Positions 23,308-32,714 of a stretch of DNA of 50,371 nucleotides are shown piece after piece (the stretch's first letter is position 1; each line of letters starts with the position of its first letter). The position numbers were made by a program, and so were the translations under genes. The stretch is from positions 1-50,371 of the forward strand of contig CAZUCE010000030.1 in the NCBI GenBank assembly GCA_964619265.1, read 5' to 3'. This DNA is from CAZUCE01 sp964619265. Lineage in GTDB: Bacteria > Planctomycetota > UBA1135 > GCA-002686595. The notes below the pieces were generated by a model. It ran no database searches. It was not told the DNA's origin and saw only the letters and a list, made by a program, of their open reading frames with translations.

Positions 23308-26241
23308 TCAGCGACTCTCTTCGAGGCGCGTCTTCAGTCCCGGAAGCACCACCATCACCGAAGGCTCGATGGTGAACCGTTCGCTGAGCAGCTCGAGAAT
23401 GGCAACGGCACCGGTCCGGTCGGTGCGCTCCAGGGCGCTGTGATCTTCGCCGAGCAGCGCTAGCAACCGAGCTGCCAGCTCGGCATCGGTTGGGAGTTCG
23501 CGCACCGGCCGGCCGACGCGTTCTTTGAGATCCTTGACCAGCTTGCCATGCAGTTGGTCCTCGGTCGGCCATTTGTCGACGCCGAGCAGCTCGTACTTGG
23601 CGTTTTGAATGTCCTCTTCCCAGTAGTACAGCAGCGCGCGGTCCAGCCAAGCTTGGTCGGCCGATTCACGTTTCGATTCGATGCCGCGCTCAAAGAACTG
23701 TTGCAAGTCCCGAAGGTCCAAGTTTTCGAAGGAGACCAAAACGCTCTTGCGCGGACCATAGTCGGCTTCCAGCCGGAAGCCATCCTCCAAGGGGCTGGGT
23801 CCGCTCAGCAAAACCCCCGCCAACCGCACACCGCCCCGTCGATCGAGCGGATCGGAGCTGACCGGCACCTCGAGCAGAATCGACTCACCGTCCGTGGCAC
23901 GAATCCCTACGCCGGCGGTGGCGCGCACAGCCGCGAGTCGCTCGACTTCTAATCGCATGAGCTGAACCTGCCCCAGGAGCTCATCGCCCTCGGGTACTTC
24001 CACGACCGAACTCGCGATCGACAAACGCATCTCCAACTCTTGCTCAAAGTTGCGCAACAGATCGACCGCCCGGTTGTACTGACGAGCCCGGATCCAGACC
24101 GGCGCAATTTGGTTCAAACGCAAGTCGAGCGCGGAACGCAGCCCGCCGGTGAACGCCTCGGCCCAGGCCTGATCCAATTCTCGAATTCCGCGCTCAAGCC
24201 GTGCCTCCAGCACTTCAAGCCCCTCGACAGGCAGTGCATCACGACTCGTCACGGAGCCGCCGATCAACTCTTCGAAGGCCTCGACCAGCGCGGCCCCGGC
24301 CTCGTCCAAATCCGATCCGAACCCGAGATTTGAGCGAAGGTCGCGCTGGATCCGATCAAGCTCTTGCATCCACTGCCGCTGCTCGCCGAGCCAAACATCG
24401 CGCAAACTCTGCTCGAGCCTTCGCGTCAACGAAAGCGCACGCGAAACCGCTGTTTCGATGCCGGCAACCGGAAGCGACAGAGGGTCGAAACCCGCTTCCT
24501 CGAACGCAGCCTGGGGATCGAACTCGAGCTGTCGCAGCGCGCTGCGCCACTCGCCGCTTTCAAATTCCGCGCGCACTCGCGGTTCGGTGACGCCCTCGAA
24601 GCGGGCCACCAGCGCTTCGCTGACCGCGTCAACGGTCGGCTCCATCGCCGTCTCCACCCGCTCGCTCAGGGCACTCGCGGACTGGATGAGTCGTTCCCGT
24701 GGCTCTTCGGGAAGTCGATCGTACGGGTAGCCGGTGGCGGCCATCAGATCGAGTTCCTGTCGATGGAGAATCGCAAGCGCCCCGCGGAAGTCGCTCCTTG
24801 AGAGCGCCTGCTCTACCTCGCGGGACCGTGTCCGCGTCAGGTCGTGGATGCCGGTGCGCAGCATGGAATCCAGCTCCTTGCGGGCGCCGTAGTAGCGCAG
24901 TCCCAGCTCGCTCGGCAAGTCGGCGCGCATGCGCTCCAGGTCGTCGGTGGCGCGCCACAAAAGCGAGCGATTGGCCCGCGCCGTTTTCATCAGGTCCTCG
25001 AGCGGCTCGAGCCGCGCCAGGGGCTGCACATCCTCAATCGTCGGCTCCTCGGGTTCGGCCCAGGGCTTCAACAGCCCGGCGGCGAGCAAGGCCGAGGCGG
25101 CCGCTCCGGTCAACAGTCCGCCGAGCCACGGGCGGCGCCCAAAGAAGCCGTGCCGCTCCAGCGGGTCGAGTTCAGCCTTGCGAACCAAAGGTGCCCGCCG
25201 TTCGCGTAGCAGCTCGAGGTCCTCGAGCAGCTCAAGGGGCGTCTGATAGCGAAGCTCGGGGTCGCGGACCAGGCACTTGCGCAAAACCAGCGCCAAACCG
25301 CTTGAGAGATCGGGCGCCAACTCCTTTGGGTCGGGCACGCGCGCGTGCAACACCGAGGAGAGCACCTCGGCCAGGCTCTCGCCGCGGAACGGCGGGCGGC
25401 CGCACAGGGTGTGAAACAACGTCGCGCCAAACGCCCAAAGGTCGGTGCGAACGTCGACCGCACCGGCGTCGCGAGCCTGCTCGGGACTGATGTAATGCGG
25501 CGTGCCAAGGACACCGCCCTGGCCGGTGAGTCCCGGATCGTCATCGGCAAACGCCAGCCCAAGGTCCGCCAGTCGCGCGCGAATGCCGCGGCCGCCCAGG
25601 GTGCCGTGCCCGGCGTCGAGCAAGATGTTTGCGGGCTTGATATCCCGATGCACGACGCCCTGCTCCCACAGATGACCCAAGGCGTCGGCTAAGGGCGTGA
25701 ACAGGCGGAGGACTTCGCGCTCGGCCAAGCGCCCTTCCGCACGCAAGCGGTCCGCCAAACTCTCGCCCTCGACAAACTCCATCGCGAACCACCAGTTGTC
25801 CCCGGCCTGCCCCATGTCGATCGCGCCGACCACGTTGGGGTGCGCGAGCCGCGCCAGGGTCCGAGCCTCGCGCTGGAGCCGGCGGACCACGCGTGGCTTC
25901 GCGGACAACTCGGGGTGCAGCACCTTGACCGCGACCTCGCGGCTGACCGCCTGCTGAACCGCCCGGTAGACGGTTCCGGTGCTGCCGCGCCCGACCATCT
26001 CAAAGACCTCGTAACCGGGGATTTCCGGTGCCTCGGGCACGGGGGTCGGCTGGGGCTCTTGGGTCGGCTGGGGCTCTTGGGTCGCCCGGCGCTCGCCCGA
26101 AGCGGAACCCTCACGCGAATCCCGGCCTGATTCGCGGCTCGAATCGGCATCTCCGCGGCGTCCGCGGGACTCGTTGGGTTGGGGCTTCAGACTCAAGGGG
26201 GGAGGACTCGCGCGCTCGGGGGCCGTGGCTTCTCCAGACAC
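23308..26241 (-). CDS. Membrane-anchored Hanks-type Ser/Thr protein kinase
   Basis: A 977-residue kinase. GTG 26241 is the start, with AGGTGG before it. After a charged, disordered leader with a TQEPQP repeat (about 53-70) comes the kinase domain (76-345): Gly loop GRGSTGTVY, Lys106 (VAVKVL), HRDIKPAN (198-205), DLG instead of DFG at 226-228, and GTPHYISPEQ. A single membrane span follows (about 371-391, PWLGGLLTGAAASALLAAGLL). The outer 580 residues are rich in helices and likely coiled coils, ending in a mixed domain. It probably senses envelope or external signals and phosphorylates cytoplasmic proteins. The FHA-type activator gene directly upstream, on the same strand 103 bp away, is a natural phospho-dependent partner. 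Confidence 0.93.
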   Translation of the reverse strand: MSGEATAPERASPPPLSLKPQPNESRGRRGDADSSRESGRDSREGSASGERRATQEPQPTQEPQPTPVPEAPEIPGYEVFEMVGRGSTGTVYRAVQQAVSREVAVKVLHPELSAKPRVVRRLQREARTLARLAHPNVVGAIDMGQAGDNWWFAMEFVEGESLADRLRAEGRLAEREVLRLFTPLADALGHLWEQGVVHRDIKPANILLDAGHGTLGGRGIRARLADLGLAFADDDPGLTGQGGVLGTPHYISPEQARDAGAVDVRTDLWAFGATLFHTLCGRPPFRGESLAEVLSSVLHARVPDPKELAPDLSSGLALVLRKCLVRDPELRYQTPLELLEDLELLRERRAPLVRKAELDPLERHGFFGRRPWLGGLLTGAAASALLAAGLLKPWAEPEEPTIEDVQPLARLEPLEDLMKTARANRSLLWRATDDLERMRADLPSELGLRYYGARKELDSMLRTGIHDLTRTRSREVEQALSRSDFRGALAILHRQELDLMAATGYPYDRLPEEPRERLIQSASALSERVETAMEPTVDAVSEALVARFEGVTEPRVRAEFESGEWRSALRQLEFDPQAAFEEAGFDPLSLPVAGIETAVSRALSLTRRLEQSLRDVWLGEQRQWMQELDRIQRDLRSNLGFGSDLDEAGAALVEAFEELIGGSVTSRDALPVEGLEVLEARLERGIRELDQAWAEAFTGGLRSALDLRLNQIAPVWIRARQYNRAVDLLRNFEQELEMRLSIASSVVEVPEGDELLGQVQLMRLEVERLAAVRATAGVGIRATDGESILLEVPVSSDPLDRRGGVRLAGVLLSGPSPLEDGFRLEADYGPRKSVLVSFENLDLRDLQQFFERGIESKRESADQAWLDRALLYYWEEDIQNAKYELLGVDKWPTEDQLHGKLVKDLKERVGRPVRELPTDAELAARLLALLGEDHSALERTDRTGAVAILELLSERFTIEPSVMVVLPGLKTRLEESR

Positions 26242-26344
26242 TACCCACCTGCCGATCGACAGGGACGCCGGATCTCCTCCAGCTCGACCCCCCTAGCCGC
26301 CCCAAGACCAGAATCGGCCGCGAGCGGGCTTCGGGGGCCCTCGA

Positions 26345-28315
26345 TCAGGCCTCGCCGGCTGGCTCGGCGCTGGGATCCCCCTCGGTTTCGGCGAATTTGT
26401 CCAGCTTGCGCTGCAGCGCGAAGCGCGAGAGGCCCAGCTCCTGGGCCGCACGACTCTTGTTCCCGTCGTGCTTTTCGAGCGCGGCCAAAATGGCCCGGCG
26501 CTCGAAGCCTGCGACAGCCGAGCGCAGGTCGCCATCGATGGCGCCAAACAAGTCCGCGGGCTCGCCTTCACCCCCCGGATCCGCTCCGATCGAATCGGAC
26601 AACTGGTCCGGCAGCACGACCTCGGCGCCCAGGACGATCATCCGCCGCATCTCGTTCTCCAGCTCACGAACGTTGCCCGGCCAACGGTGGGCGACGAGTC
26701 GATCGAGCGCGGGCCCCGAAATCGCTGGCGCATCGCGACCGACCTCGGCCGCCGCGCGTTCGAGCAGGGCGCGGGCGAGCAACGGGATGTCGTCCTGGCG
26801 TTTGCGCAAAGGCGGCAGGTCAAGCTCCAGCACACAGACCCGGTAGTAAAGATCCTGCCGGAACTCCCCGCGCCGGACCATCTCGGACAAATCCCGGTGA
26901 CTCGCCGCGACCAGCCGCACATCCACGCTGATGCGCTGATCGGAACCCAGCGGCCGAACCTCGTTCTCCTGCAGGACGCGCAGCAGCTTCTTCTGCATCT
27001 GCTCCGACATATCGCCGATTTCGTCGAGGAACAGCGTGCCACCACTGGCCTGTTCGATCAGTCCCTTCTTCGCCCGCTCCGCACCGGTGAACGCGCCGCG
27101 CGCGTGACCGAAGAGTTCGGACTCCAGCAACGAATCCGGCAGCGCCGCACAATTTTCCGAGATGAACGGGGCTTTCGAACGGGCGCCATTGGTGTGAATT
27201 GCGCGCGCGATCAACTCCTTGCCCGTACCGGATTCACCGCGAATCAAAACCGGCAGGTCGCATTCGACCATGCGATCGAGTGTTTCAAACACCCGCTGCA
27301 TCGCCGGGCTCTTGCCCAAAATATGAGTGTAGGAGCCGCGCTGTTCGGGGATCCGAACCGGACTGGACGCCGGCATCGACTCGCCAGCCGCCGCCAAACG
27401 AGCGCGCAGCACTTCGATCTCGCGCTCAAGCTCCTGCTCGCGATCGGCGCGGGATGAGCCGCGCACGAGCACCGCCGCCAGCGAAGTGAAGGCGCGCACT
27501 CGGTCGGCATCGTCCTCGTCGAAAGCGTCCGCGGCCAGGCGGTTGTCGAGCACCAGCGCGCCGACCGGTCGCCCGTCCAGCAGGACCGGCGCGCACAGGA
27601 TCGAACGCAAGTGGCCGTTCTCGATGCTCTCGCTCGCGGCCAATTCCGGATCCTCGCCGGCGTCGACGACGCGCTGGGACACGCGGCCGGTCAGCGCTCG
27701 ACCCACGACGCTGGTCGAGAGCCGAACCTCCGGGCGCGGAACATCGGTGCGGTCGAAAGCGCGCGCGAGCACCAGGCCAAGCTCGCCGTGGCCGGGCACT
27801 TCGATGCGAGCCGCGGGGTCGTCGCCGGCATAGGGTTGAGTCAACAGCAAGAACCCGCGCTCGGCTTCGTATTCTTCGATGGCTTCGTCGACCAACCGGC
27901 GAGCGACGTCCCCAAAGCCCGCGCCGGACGCTAGCAAAGACAAGACGCGGAGCAAGGCGCCGCCGGTTCCGCTTCCGGTGCCGCGGGTTTCGAACAGCGT
28001 GCGCTGGGCCAGCTCGACCGAGTCCGAGAACTCCGGCTCCGGCTCGAGCACCAGCCGCGCCCCGCCGAGCTCAAGCTCCTCGCCGGCCCGCAGGAAGGCG
28101 CTGCGGGTGCGCTCGCCGTTGACCACCAGACCGTTGGCCGAGCCCAAATCGGTGACCCACCCCCCCTGTCCTTCGAATTCGATGCGGCAGTGGTGGCGCG
28201 AGACCCGCGAGCTGCGCAGGCAGACCCCGTTGTCAGGGGCGCGACCCACGGAAACGGTGGGCTCCGAGACCAGGAGCTCCGAGCGCTCCCCCTCTTCTTC
28301 GACGATGATTTTCAT
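26345..28315 (-). CDS. FHA-GAF-sigma54 transcriptional activator
   Basis: A 656-residue enhancer-binding protein. Order: FHA domain (about 1-95; GRAPDN ... SRHHCRI ... GSANGLVVNG) that binds phospho-Thr; GAF-like sensor (about 115-290); a short coiled coil; AAA+ domain (about 330-565) with Walker A GESGTGKE (360-367), the sigma54-contact loop GAFTGA (407-412), Walker B GGTLFLDEIG and the arginine-finger region; Fis-type helix-turn-helix at the end (NKSRAAQELGLSRFALQRKL). All parts for remodelling sigma54 holoenzyme are intact. The FHA domain suggests control by Thr phosphorylation, most simply from the kinase gene that follows on the same strand. Confidence 0.94.
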   Translation of the reverse strand: MKIIVEEEGERSELLVSEPTVSVGRAPDNGVCLRSSRVSRHHCRIEFEGQGGWVTDLGSANGLVVNGERTRSAFLRAGEELELGGARLVLEPEPEFSDSVELAQRTLFETRGTGSGTGGALLRVLSLLASGAGFGDVARRLVDEAIEEYEAERGFLLLTQPYAGDDPAARIEVPGHGELGLVLARAFDRTDVPRPEVRLSTSVVGRALTGRVSQRVVDAGEDPELAASESIENGHLRSILCAPVLLDGRPVGALVLDNRLAADAFDEDDADRVRAFTSLAAVLVRGSSRADREQELEREIEVLRARLAAAGESMPASSPVRIPEQRGSYTHILGKSPAMQRVFETLDRMVECDLPVLIRGESGTGKELIARAIHTNGARSKAPFISENCAALPDSLLESELFGHARGAFTGAERAKKGLIEQASGGTLFLDEIGDMSEQMQKKLLRVLQENEVRPLGSDQRISVDVRLVAASHRDLSEMVRRGEFRQDLYYRVCVLELDLPPLRKRQDDIPLLARALLERAAAEVGRDAPAISGPALDRLVAHRWPGNVRELENEMRRMIVLGAEVVLPDQLSDSIGADPGGEGEPADLFGAIDGDLRSAVAGFERRAILAALEKHDGNKSRAAQELGLSRFALQRKLDKFAETEGDPSAEPAGEA

Positions 28316-28550
28316 GGTGGCGAGCGGGGTTCCCCCCCGGTGGAGGGGTCTAGCCCCCCGCCGGGTGTGCGGTAACGCACTCTACCCCGCCAAATCGGTC
28401 TTCTGCGGAGCCCTACGGGCGCCGGGCTCCCAAAAGACGTCCTCTCGCCCTCCCAGCTTCGTTCCCCAAGGCTCCCCCCTCCTGGGCTCAGGGGGCCACC
28501 GGCCGCGCCTGCGCCTAGAATCCTGCGCCTCTCGTCCCCAAACGACTCCC

Positions 28551-29738
28551 TTGCCGCCCTCTCCGCTCCCCCGCCTGCGCCCGCTGGTCAGCGTGCCCTT
28601 GACCGCCGACTCAGAATCCGATGTGGCCCTGTTCGACCCTCTTCGGCTCGACCCAGAAATCTCCGGGCCGATCGCCGTGCTCGGCCGTGAGGAATGGCGC
28701 ATCGCGAGCGGTCTAGCCGACGCGGTGGAACCGGAAGGCGACCACGAGCTCCCCTTCGAGTTGATTCAGCGACTCGACGAGCTCGGGCTCCTCGACAACG
28801 ACGCCTACCGGCTGCGGTTCGGCGCGGGCTTTGAGGAGTTCCGCCGGCAGTCCGACCGTCCCGCAACCGGCGCCGGCGTCGAGTACTCCCCCGACCGCTT
28901 TGACCTGCGCGTGACCATCGGCGGCATGGTGGCCGACGACTGGGATATGCCCCCCGTCTCGAGCGCGCGCGCCGTCCTCGCGCCGGGCTGCTCCCTGCGT
29001 GCTGGCGCGCCGCTTTACTCGCGCTCGTTCGCTTCGGTTCGTCACACCCGCGACCGGCTGAGGCGCGTGGTTTTGCTCGGCAATTTGGAAGCCGCCCTGG
29101 ATCCGATTTTGATTCCGCTGGCCAAGCCCTTTGCCACACCACTCGGCTCCGTCCCGGTCGACGGAGAAGCGCTGGCCGCCATCGGTGCGCTGCCCGGGCC
29201 GAGTCAGCTCGCTCACCTGGGAACACGCGTCCTCGAACGCGCTGCCCTGTTCTGCCGCGTCCTGTTCCCCAACACGCCGATCGTACCGCTGCTGGTTTCG
29301 GCTCCGCGCCCGGGCGAGAACCTGCTCGCGCACTCAAGTCTCGAATCCGCAGCAGAGCAACTAACCCAACTCGAAGCGCTGGAGGGGCTCACGCTGTACG
29401 TGCTGTGCACCGACCTCTACCACGCTGGAGCTGGCGACCCGAATGCAAGTGCATCGCCCAAGCCAGGCATCGTGCTGGCCGGCGGATCGGGCCAAGCGAT
29501 TCGCGAAGACGATCGCCGCTGCCTCGACGCTCTAACTCGCCTAGACGCCGAGGACTACGCACGAGCCGTTGACGAGGCCGAAGATCCGGTTCGAAGCGCG
29601 CTCGGCCGCGCGCCGTATCTCCTGATGCGAGCTCTGACCGCTGCCGGCGAATCCAAACTCGCGGGTTCGACCCTCGGGTATCTGCAAGTGCCCGTGCCCG
29701 GACGCCTTGCTACGGCCGCGTCGGTCGTGTGGCACTGA
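28551..29738 (+). CDS. MEMO1-family (AmmeMemoRadiSam B-like) protein, degenerate active site
   Basis: A 395-residue protein. The N-terminal 110 residues (RPLVSVPLTA, FDPLRL, then a winged-helix-like block with LIQRLDELGLLDNDAYRLRF) match the leader seen on bacterial MEMO proteins. The rest follows MEMO order: AVLAPGCSLRAG, VVLLGNLEAA, PFATPLGSVPVDGEAL, IVPLLVSAP, LYVLCTDLYHAG, and VPGRLATAASVVW near the end. The usual metal-site histidines of the SPHAGY and GPSH motifs are replaced (PGCSL, GNLE); only the late TDLYH His remains. Catalysis is therefore doubtful. The start is uncertain: TTG 28551 gives the family-like N-terminus but has no clear ribosome-binding site. Its TGA overlaps the ATG of aroDE. 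Confidence 0.7.
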   Translation: MPPSPLPRLRPLVSVPLTADSESDVALFDPLRLDPEISGPIAVLGREEWRIASGLADAVEPEGDHELPFELIQRLDELGLLDNDAYRLRFGAGFEEFRRQSDRPATGAGVEYSPDRFDLRVTIGGMVADDWDMPPVSSARAVLAPGCSLRAGAPLYSRSFASVRHTRDRLRRVVLLGNLEAALDPILIPLAKPFATPLGSVPVDGEALAAIGALPGPSQLAHLGTRVLERAALFCRVLFPNTPIVPLLVSAPRPGENLLAHSSLESAAEQLTQLEALEGLTLYVLCTDLYHAGAGDPNASASPKPGIVLAGGSGQAIREDDRRCLDALTRLDAEDYARAVDEAEDPVRSALGRAPYLLMRALTAAGESKLAGSTLGYLQVPVPGRLATAASVVWH

Positions 29739-31081
29739 TGGACCCCCGTTGTCCCATGCTGGTCGTGACCCTGCCGGCCGCCCGGGCCGGCGATCCCGCG
29801 GCGTTTGTTCGGGAAGCTCGCGATCGCGGAGCGCGCTTGATCGAGATCCGGTGCGACCTGACTCCCGGCGTGATGCCCTTCGACGCGGACCTGCCGCTGC
29901 TCTTCTCACCGCGCGGCGGTCCGCTCCAAAGCGGTCTGCGCGAAGGCGTCGACGCCCTGGATCTCGACCCGGCCCTCGACGGCGAGCACGCGCGAGAAAC
30001 CGTGGACGCGAGTTTTTTGGTGCGCAGCTTTCACGATCACAAGGGGACCCCAGACGAGCAAGAGCTCCTCAGAACCGGGCGCGAACTGCGCCGCCGAGGC
30101 GCGGCCCTGGTCAAACTAGCGGTCACCCCGGGCTCCTACGAACAACTGGGAGTCCTCGACCGGGTTCGCGAGCAACTCGCAAAAGACGGGCCCGTCACGG
30201 TGCACGCCATGGGCCCCCTGGCCGAACTCGAGCGGGCTCGCTCGCCGTGGCGCAACGCGTGGACCTACGCACGCTTCGATGCAAGCGCCGAAAGCGCGCC
30301 GGGGCAATTGGATCTAGCCCACTACCAGGCGCTCACCGGTCCCGCGGAACCCGCCGTGTTCGGCGTCGCAGGCTCGACCGAAGCGGTTCAGCGCAGCGGT
30401 GGGCCGGCGCTTCACTCTCGGCTGCTCCGCGAGCAAGGCGTCTGCGCGACCTACCTGCGCTTTCCGGTCTGCGACCCCGAAGTGGACTTTCGCGCTCTCG
30501 CTGAGCTCGGCGTCAGGGGACTGTCGGTCACAACCCCAGCCAAACTCGCCGCCTACCGTTTCGCCGCCAGCCACGACGAAAACGCCAGGGCGGCCGAAAG
30601 CGCCAACACGCTCCTGTTTGGTGCGCCCTCCCGGGCGCTCCAACTCGACAGCCAAGGCCTGGTTCGCGGTTACCCACAACTGGCCGGCCTTGGGCCGGTG
30701 TCCGTCGTTGGAACCGGCGGCGTCGTGCCTTCGGTGCTCCTCGCGGGTCGCGAGCTCGGCTGGCGAGACATCACTTTGTTTGGACGCGACGCCGCCCGAG
30801 CCGAAGCTCTGACCCAACGTTTTGGCACCCCTTTCAAGCCGCTTGAGAAGCTAGGCGAGCACACCGCCCAGCTCATCGTGTGGTGTCTCCCCCTCGACCG
30901 ACCGGACTTGGATCTGCCGGAGGGCAAAGGCTCGGCCCTCGACCTGCGCTACGGGGCCGCAACCGAATTCCTCGAGCGGGCCGCGGCCGCTGGCCGGATC
31001 CCCTACGACGGCCAGGCCATGTTCGAGGCCCAGGCACGGGCGCAATCCGCCGCGTTCCTGGCCGCGCTCGGCGCAAGCTGA
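29738..31081 (+). CDS. aroDE: Fused type I 3-dehydroquinate dehydratase / shikimate dehydrogenase-like protein
   Basis: A 447-residue fusion for two successive shikimate-pathway steps. The N-terminal half is a type I dehydroquinase: EIRCDLT, His99 in SFHDHKGTP, Schiff-base Lys126 in ALVKLAVTP. The C-terminal half (about 205-447) follows shikimate dehydrogenase: GVAGST ... PALHSRLLREQG, SVTTPAKLAAY (Lys269), ESANTLLF (Asn290), the NADP loop VVGTGGVVPS and the family end FLERAAAAGRIPYDGQAMF. The usual G-x-N-T-D motif carrying the catalytic Asp is not there; the sequence reads GYPQLAGL. The dehydrogenase half may thus be weak or altered. ATG 29738 is chosen for its TGATG coupling to the upstream gene; GTG 29729 is an alternative. 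Confidence 0.9.
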   Translation: MDPRCPMLVVTLPAARAGDPAAFVREARDRGARLIEIRCDLTPGVMPFDADLPLLFSPRGGPLQSGLREGVDALDLDPALDGEHARETVDASFLVRSFHDHKGTPDEQELLRTGRELRRRGAALVKLAVTPGSYEQLGVLDRVREQLAKDGPVTVHAMGPLAELERARSPWRNAWTYARFDASAESAPGQLDLAHYQALTGPAEPAVFGVAGSTEAVQRSGGPALHSRLLREQGVCATYLRFPVCDPEVDFRALAELGVRGLSVTTPAKLAAYRFAASHDENARAAESANTLLFGAPSRALQLDSQGLVRGYPQLAGLGPVSVVGTGGVVPSVLLAGRELGWRDITLFGRDAARAEALTQRFGTPFKPLEKLGEHTAQLIVWCLPLDRPDLDLPEGKGSALDLRYGAATEFLERAAAAGRIPYDGQAMFEAQARAQSAAFLAALGAS

Positions 31082-31309
31082 GGACTTCGAGAACCGGTCG
31101 AGATCGAGCTCCAGATCTGTCTTGCCCCCAGCACCCGCTGAGATCAGGGCTCGATTCGCGGATCGGTGACGCAAGCCGCGCTGCCGGCTGCCTTCTAGAC
31201 ACTAGATTCTTGAAGCGCCCCCGGTCCCCGGTTCGGCGTTCCGCCGGCAGGTGTGGGCAAGCTCGCCTCCGCCTGCCCCATCGGCCCCCCCCGATTCTGA
31301 ACTGAATTG

Positions 31310-31807
31310 ATGAAGCTCTCCAACCGTCTCCTCCCGCTCGGCGTCCTGCTACTCGTCCCCGCCTTCAGCGCGTGTCGAACCGAACGCGCGAGCGCCGAGC
31401 TGCCAGTCGACAAGTTCGTGCCGGCCTCGATCGAGAATCGACCCGGCGAGCGAACCGTGCGCGTCGTCACCAGACCGATGGAAGGCCCCGCGGAAGGCCT
31501 GATGATGATGACCGTTCAACCGTTCGTGGACCGCAACGGCAACCTGGAACTCGATGAAGGCGAAGCGATCGGCCAGGCCCAGCGAGTGGGTAACGGCAAA
31601 TCCGCTTCCCGGCAGCTCGAAACGATCGACTTTGCCGTCCCGCAGGTAGATGGTGACGACCTTGCGATGCTTTGGATCGAATTGTCCAGGGAAGCTTCGC
31701 GCATGACGATGACCGCCTGGCACGATTCGCAGACCGACATTTGGAAGCGAAGGATCGGCTCGTGGATGCAAATGGACACCACGCGCGGAACGCTGACGTC
31801 CCGTTAG
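31310..31807 (+). CDS. Small lipoprotein with an EF-hand-type loop
   Basis: A 165-residue lipoprotein (hydrophobic signal with lipobox FSAC, Cys22). Residues 74-85 (DRNGNLELDEGE) have acids or Asn at positions 1, 3, 5, 9 and 12, a good calcium EF-hand or dockerin-type loop. The rest looks like a beta-rich domain. No named family. The ATG at 31310 is preferred over the TTG just before it. The stop lies 4 bp from that of the convergent enoyl-CoA hydratase gene. Confidence 0.7.
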   Translation: MKLSNRLLPLGVLLLVPAFSACRTERASAELPVDKFVPASIENRPGERTVRVVTRPMEGPAEGLMMMTVQPFVDRNGNLELDEGEAIGQAQRVGNGKSASRQLETIDFAVPQVDGDDLAMLWIELSREASRMTMTAWHDSQTDIWKRRIGSWMQMDTTRGTLTSR

Positions 31808-31811
31808 CCGA

Positions 31812-32633
31812 TCAACGGCCGCGGAACACCGGCTTGCGCTTTTCCGAGAACGCGGCGAGCGCTTCGAGCCGGTCCTCGGTCGGAAGGGTGCGCTCGTAGC
31901 AGCGCGCTTCGAGCTCGAGCCCCGCGGGCAAGTCTAGCTCGCAGCCCTGGTCGATCGCGGCCTTCGCGGCGCGTACCGCCACGGGGCCGTTGCCGGCAAT
32001 TTGCTGGGCCAGCTCGGTCGCACAGGCTTCGAGCTGGCCGGGCTCTGCGATCCGGTTGACCAGGCCCATTCGCTCGGCTTCCTCCGCGCTGAGCCGCCGG
32101 CCGGTGAGGATCAGATCCTTGGCGCGCGACTTGCCCACCAGGCGCGGCAGACGCTGGGTGCCGCCCGCTCCGGGAATGATCGCAAGGGTCACCTCGGTCA
32201 AACCGAACTGAGCGTGGGGCGCGGCGACGCGCAGGTCGCAGGACAAAAGCAGCTCGCTGCCGCCGCCGAACGCGAAGCCGTTGACAACCCCGATGGTCGG
32301 CTGTGGCAAGGACTCGAAGTCGTCCATGGTGCGCCGGATGTTCTTTACGAACTCAGGAACGCGATCCTTGGGCATCGTCTTGCGCTCTTTCAGATCCGCC
32401 CCCGCACAGAAGGCCTTCTCGCCCGAACCGGTGATCAACACGCAGCGCACAGATTCGTCCTCGCGGAGTTCTTCACACAGGCTGCGCAGCCGCTTGAGGG
32501 TCGGAAAGGACAAGCAGTTCATCACCTCCGGCCGCTCGATCGTCAACCACACCAGGCCGTCCTCGCGGCGCACGGAAACCAGCTCGGGGAGGTCGGGGAC
32601 GTCTGCGGGGAATTCGGAAGCAACTTTCGACAT
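31812..32633 (-). CDS. Enoyl-CoA hydratase/isomerase family protein
   Basis: A 273-residue crotonase-fold enzyme, expected to hydrate 2-enoyl-CoA in fatty-acid or branched-chain breakdown. The CoA and oxyanion-hole blocks are visible: AFCAGADLKERK and NGFAFGGGSELLLSCD. Both catalytic glutamates are present: Glu127 (GGGSELLL) and Glu147 (GLTEVTLAIIPGAGGTQ). The pattern PGAGGTQRLPRLVG with late AFSEKRKPVFRG is close to the AUH (methylglutaconyl-CoA hydratase) type. ATG 32633 is the start; the frame further upstream lacks family similarity. Confidence 0.92.
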   Translation of the reverse strand: MSKVASEFPADVPDLPELVSVRREDGLVWLTIERPEVMNCLSFPTLKRLRSLCEELREDESVRCVLITGSGEKAFCAGADLKERKTMPKDRVPEFVKNIRRTMDDFESLPQPTIGVVNGFAFGGGSELLLSCDLRVAAPHAQFGLTEVTLAIIPGAGGTQRLPRLVGKSRAKDLILTGRRLSAEEAERMGLVNRIAEPGQLEACATELAQQIAGNGPVAVRAAKAAIDQGCELDLPAGLELEARCYERTLPTEDRLEALAAFSEKRKPVFRGR

Positions 32634-32714
32634 GCGGCGGAGGGTACCGGGCTCGCGCCGCCAGCGCACGGATCGGCCCGGGGGTCAGCCCGCGAGCTGC
32701 CGGAGGAGCCGGTT

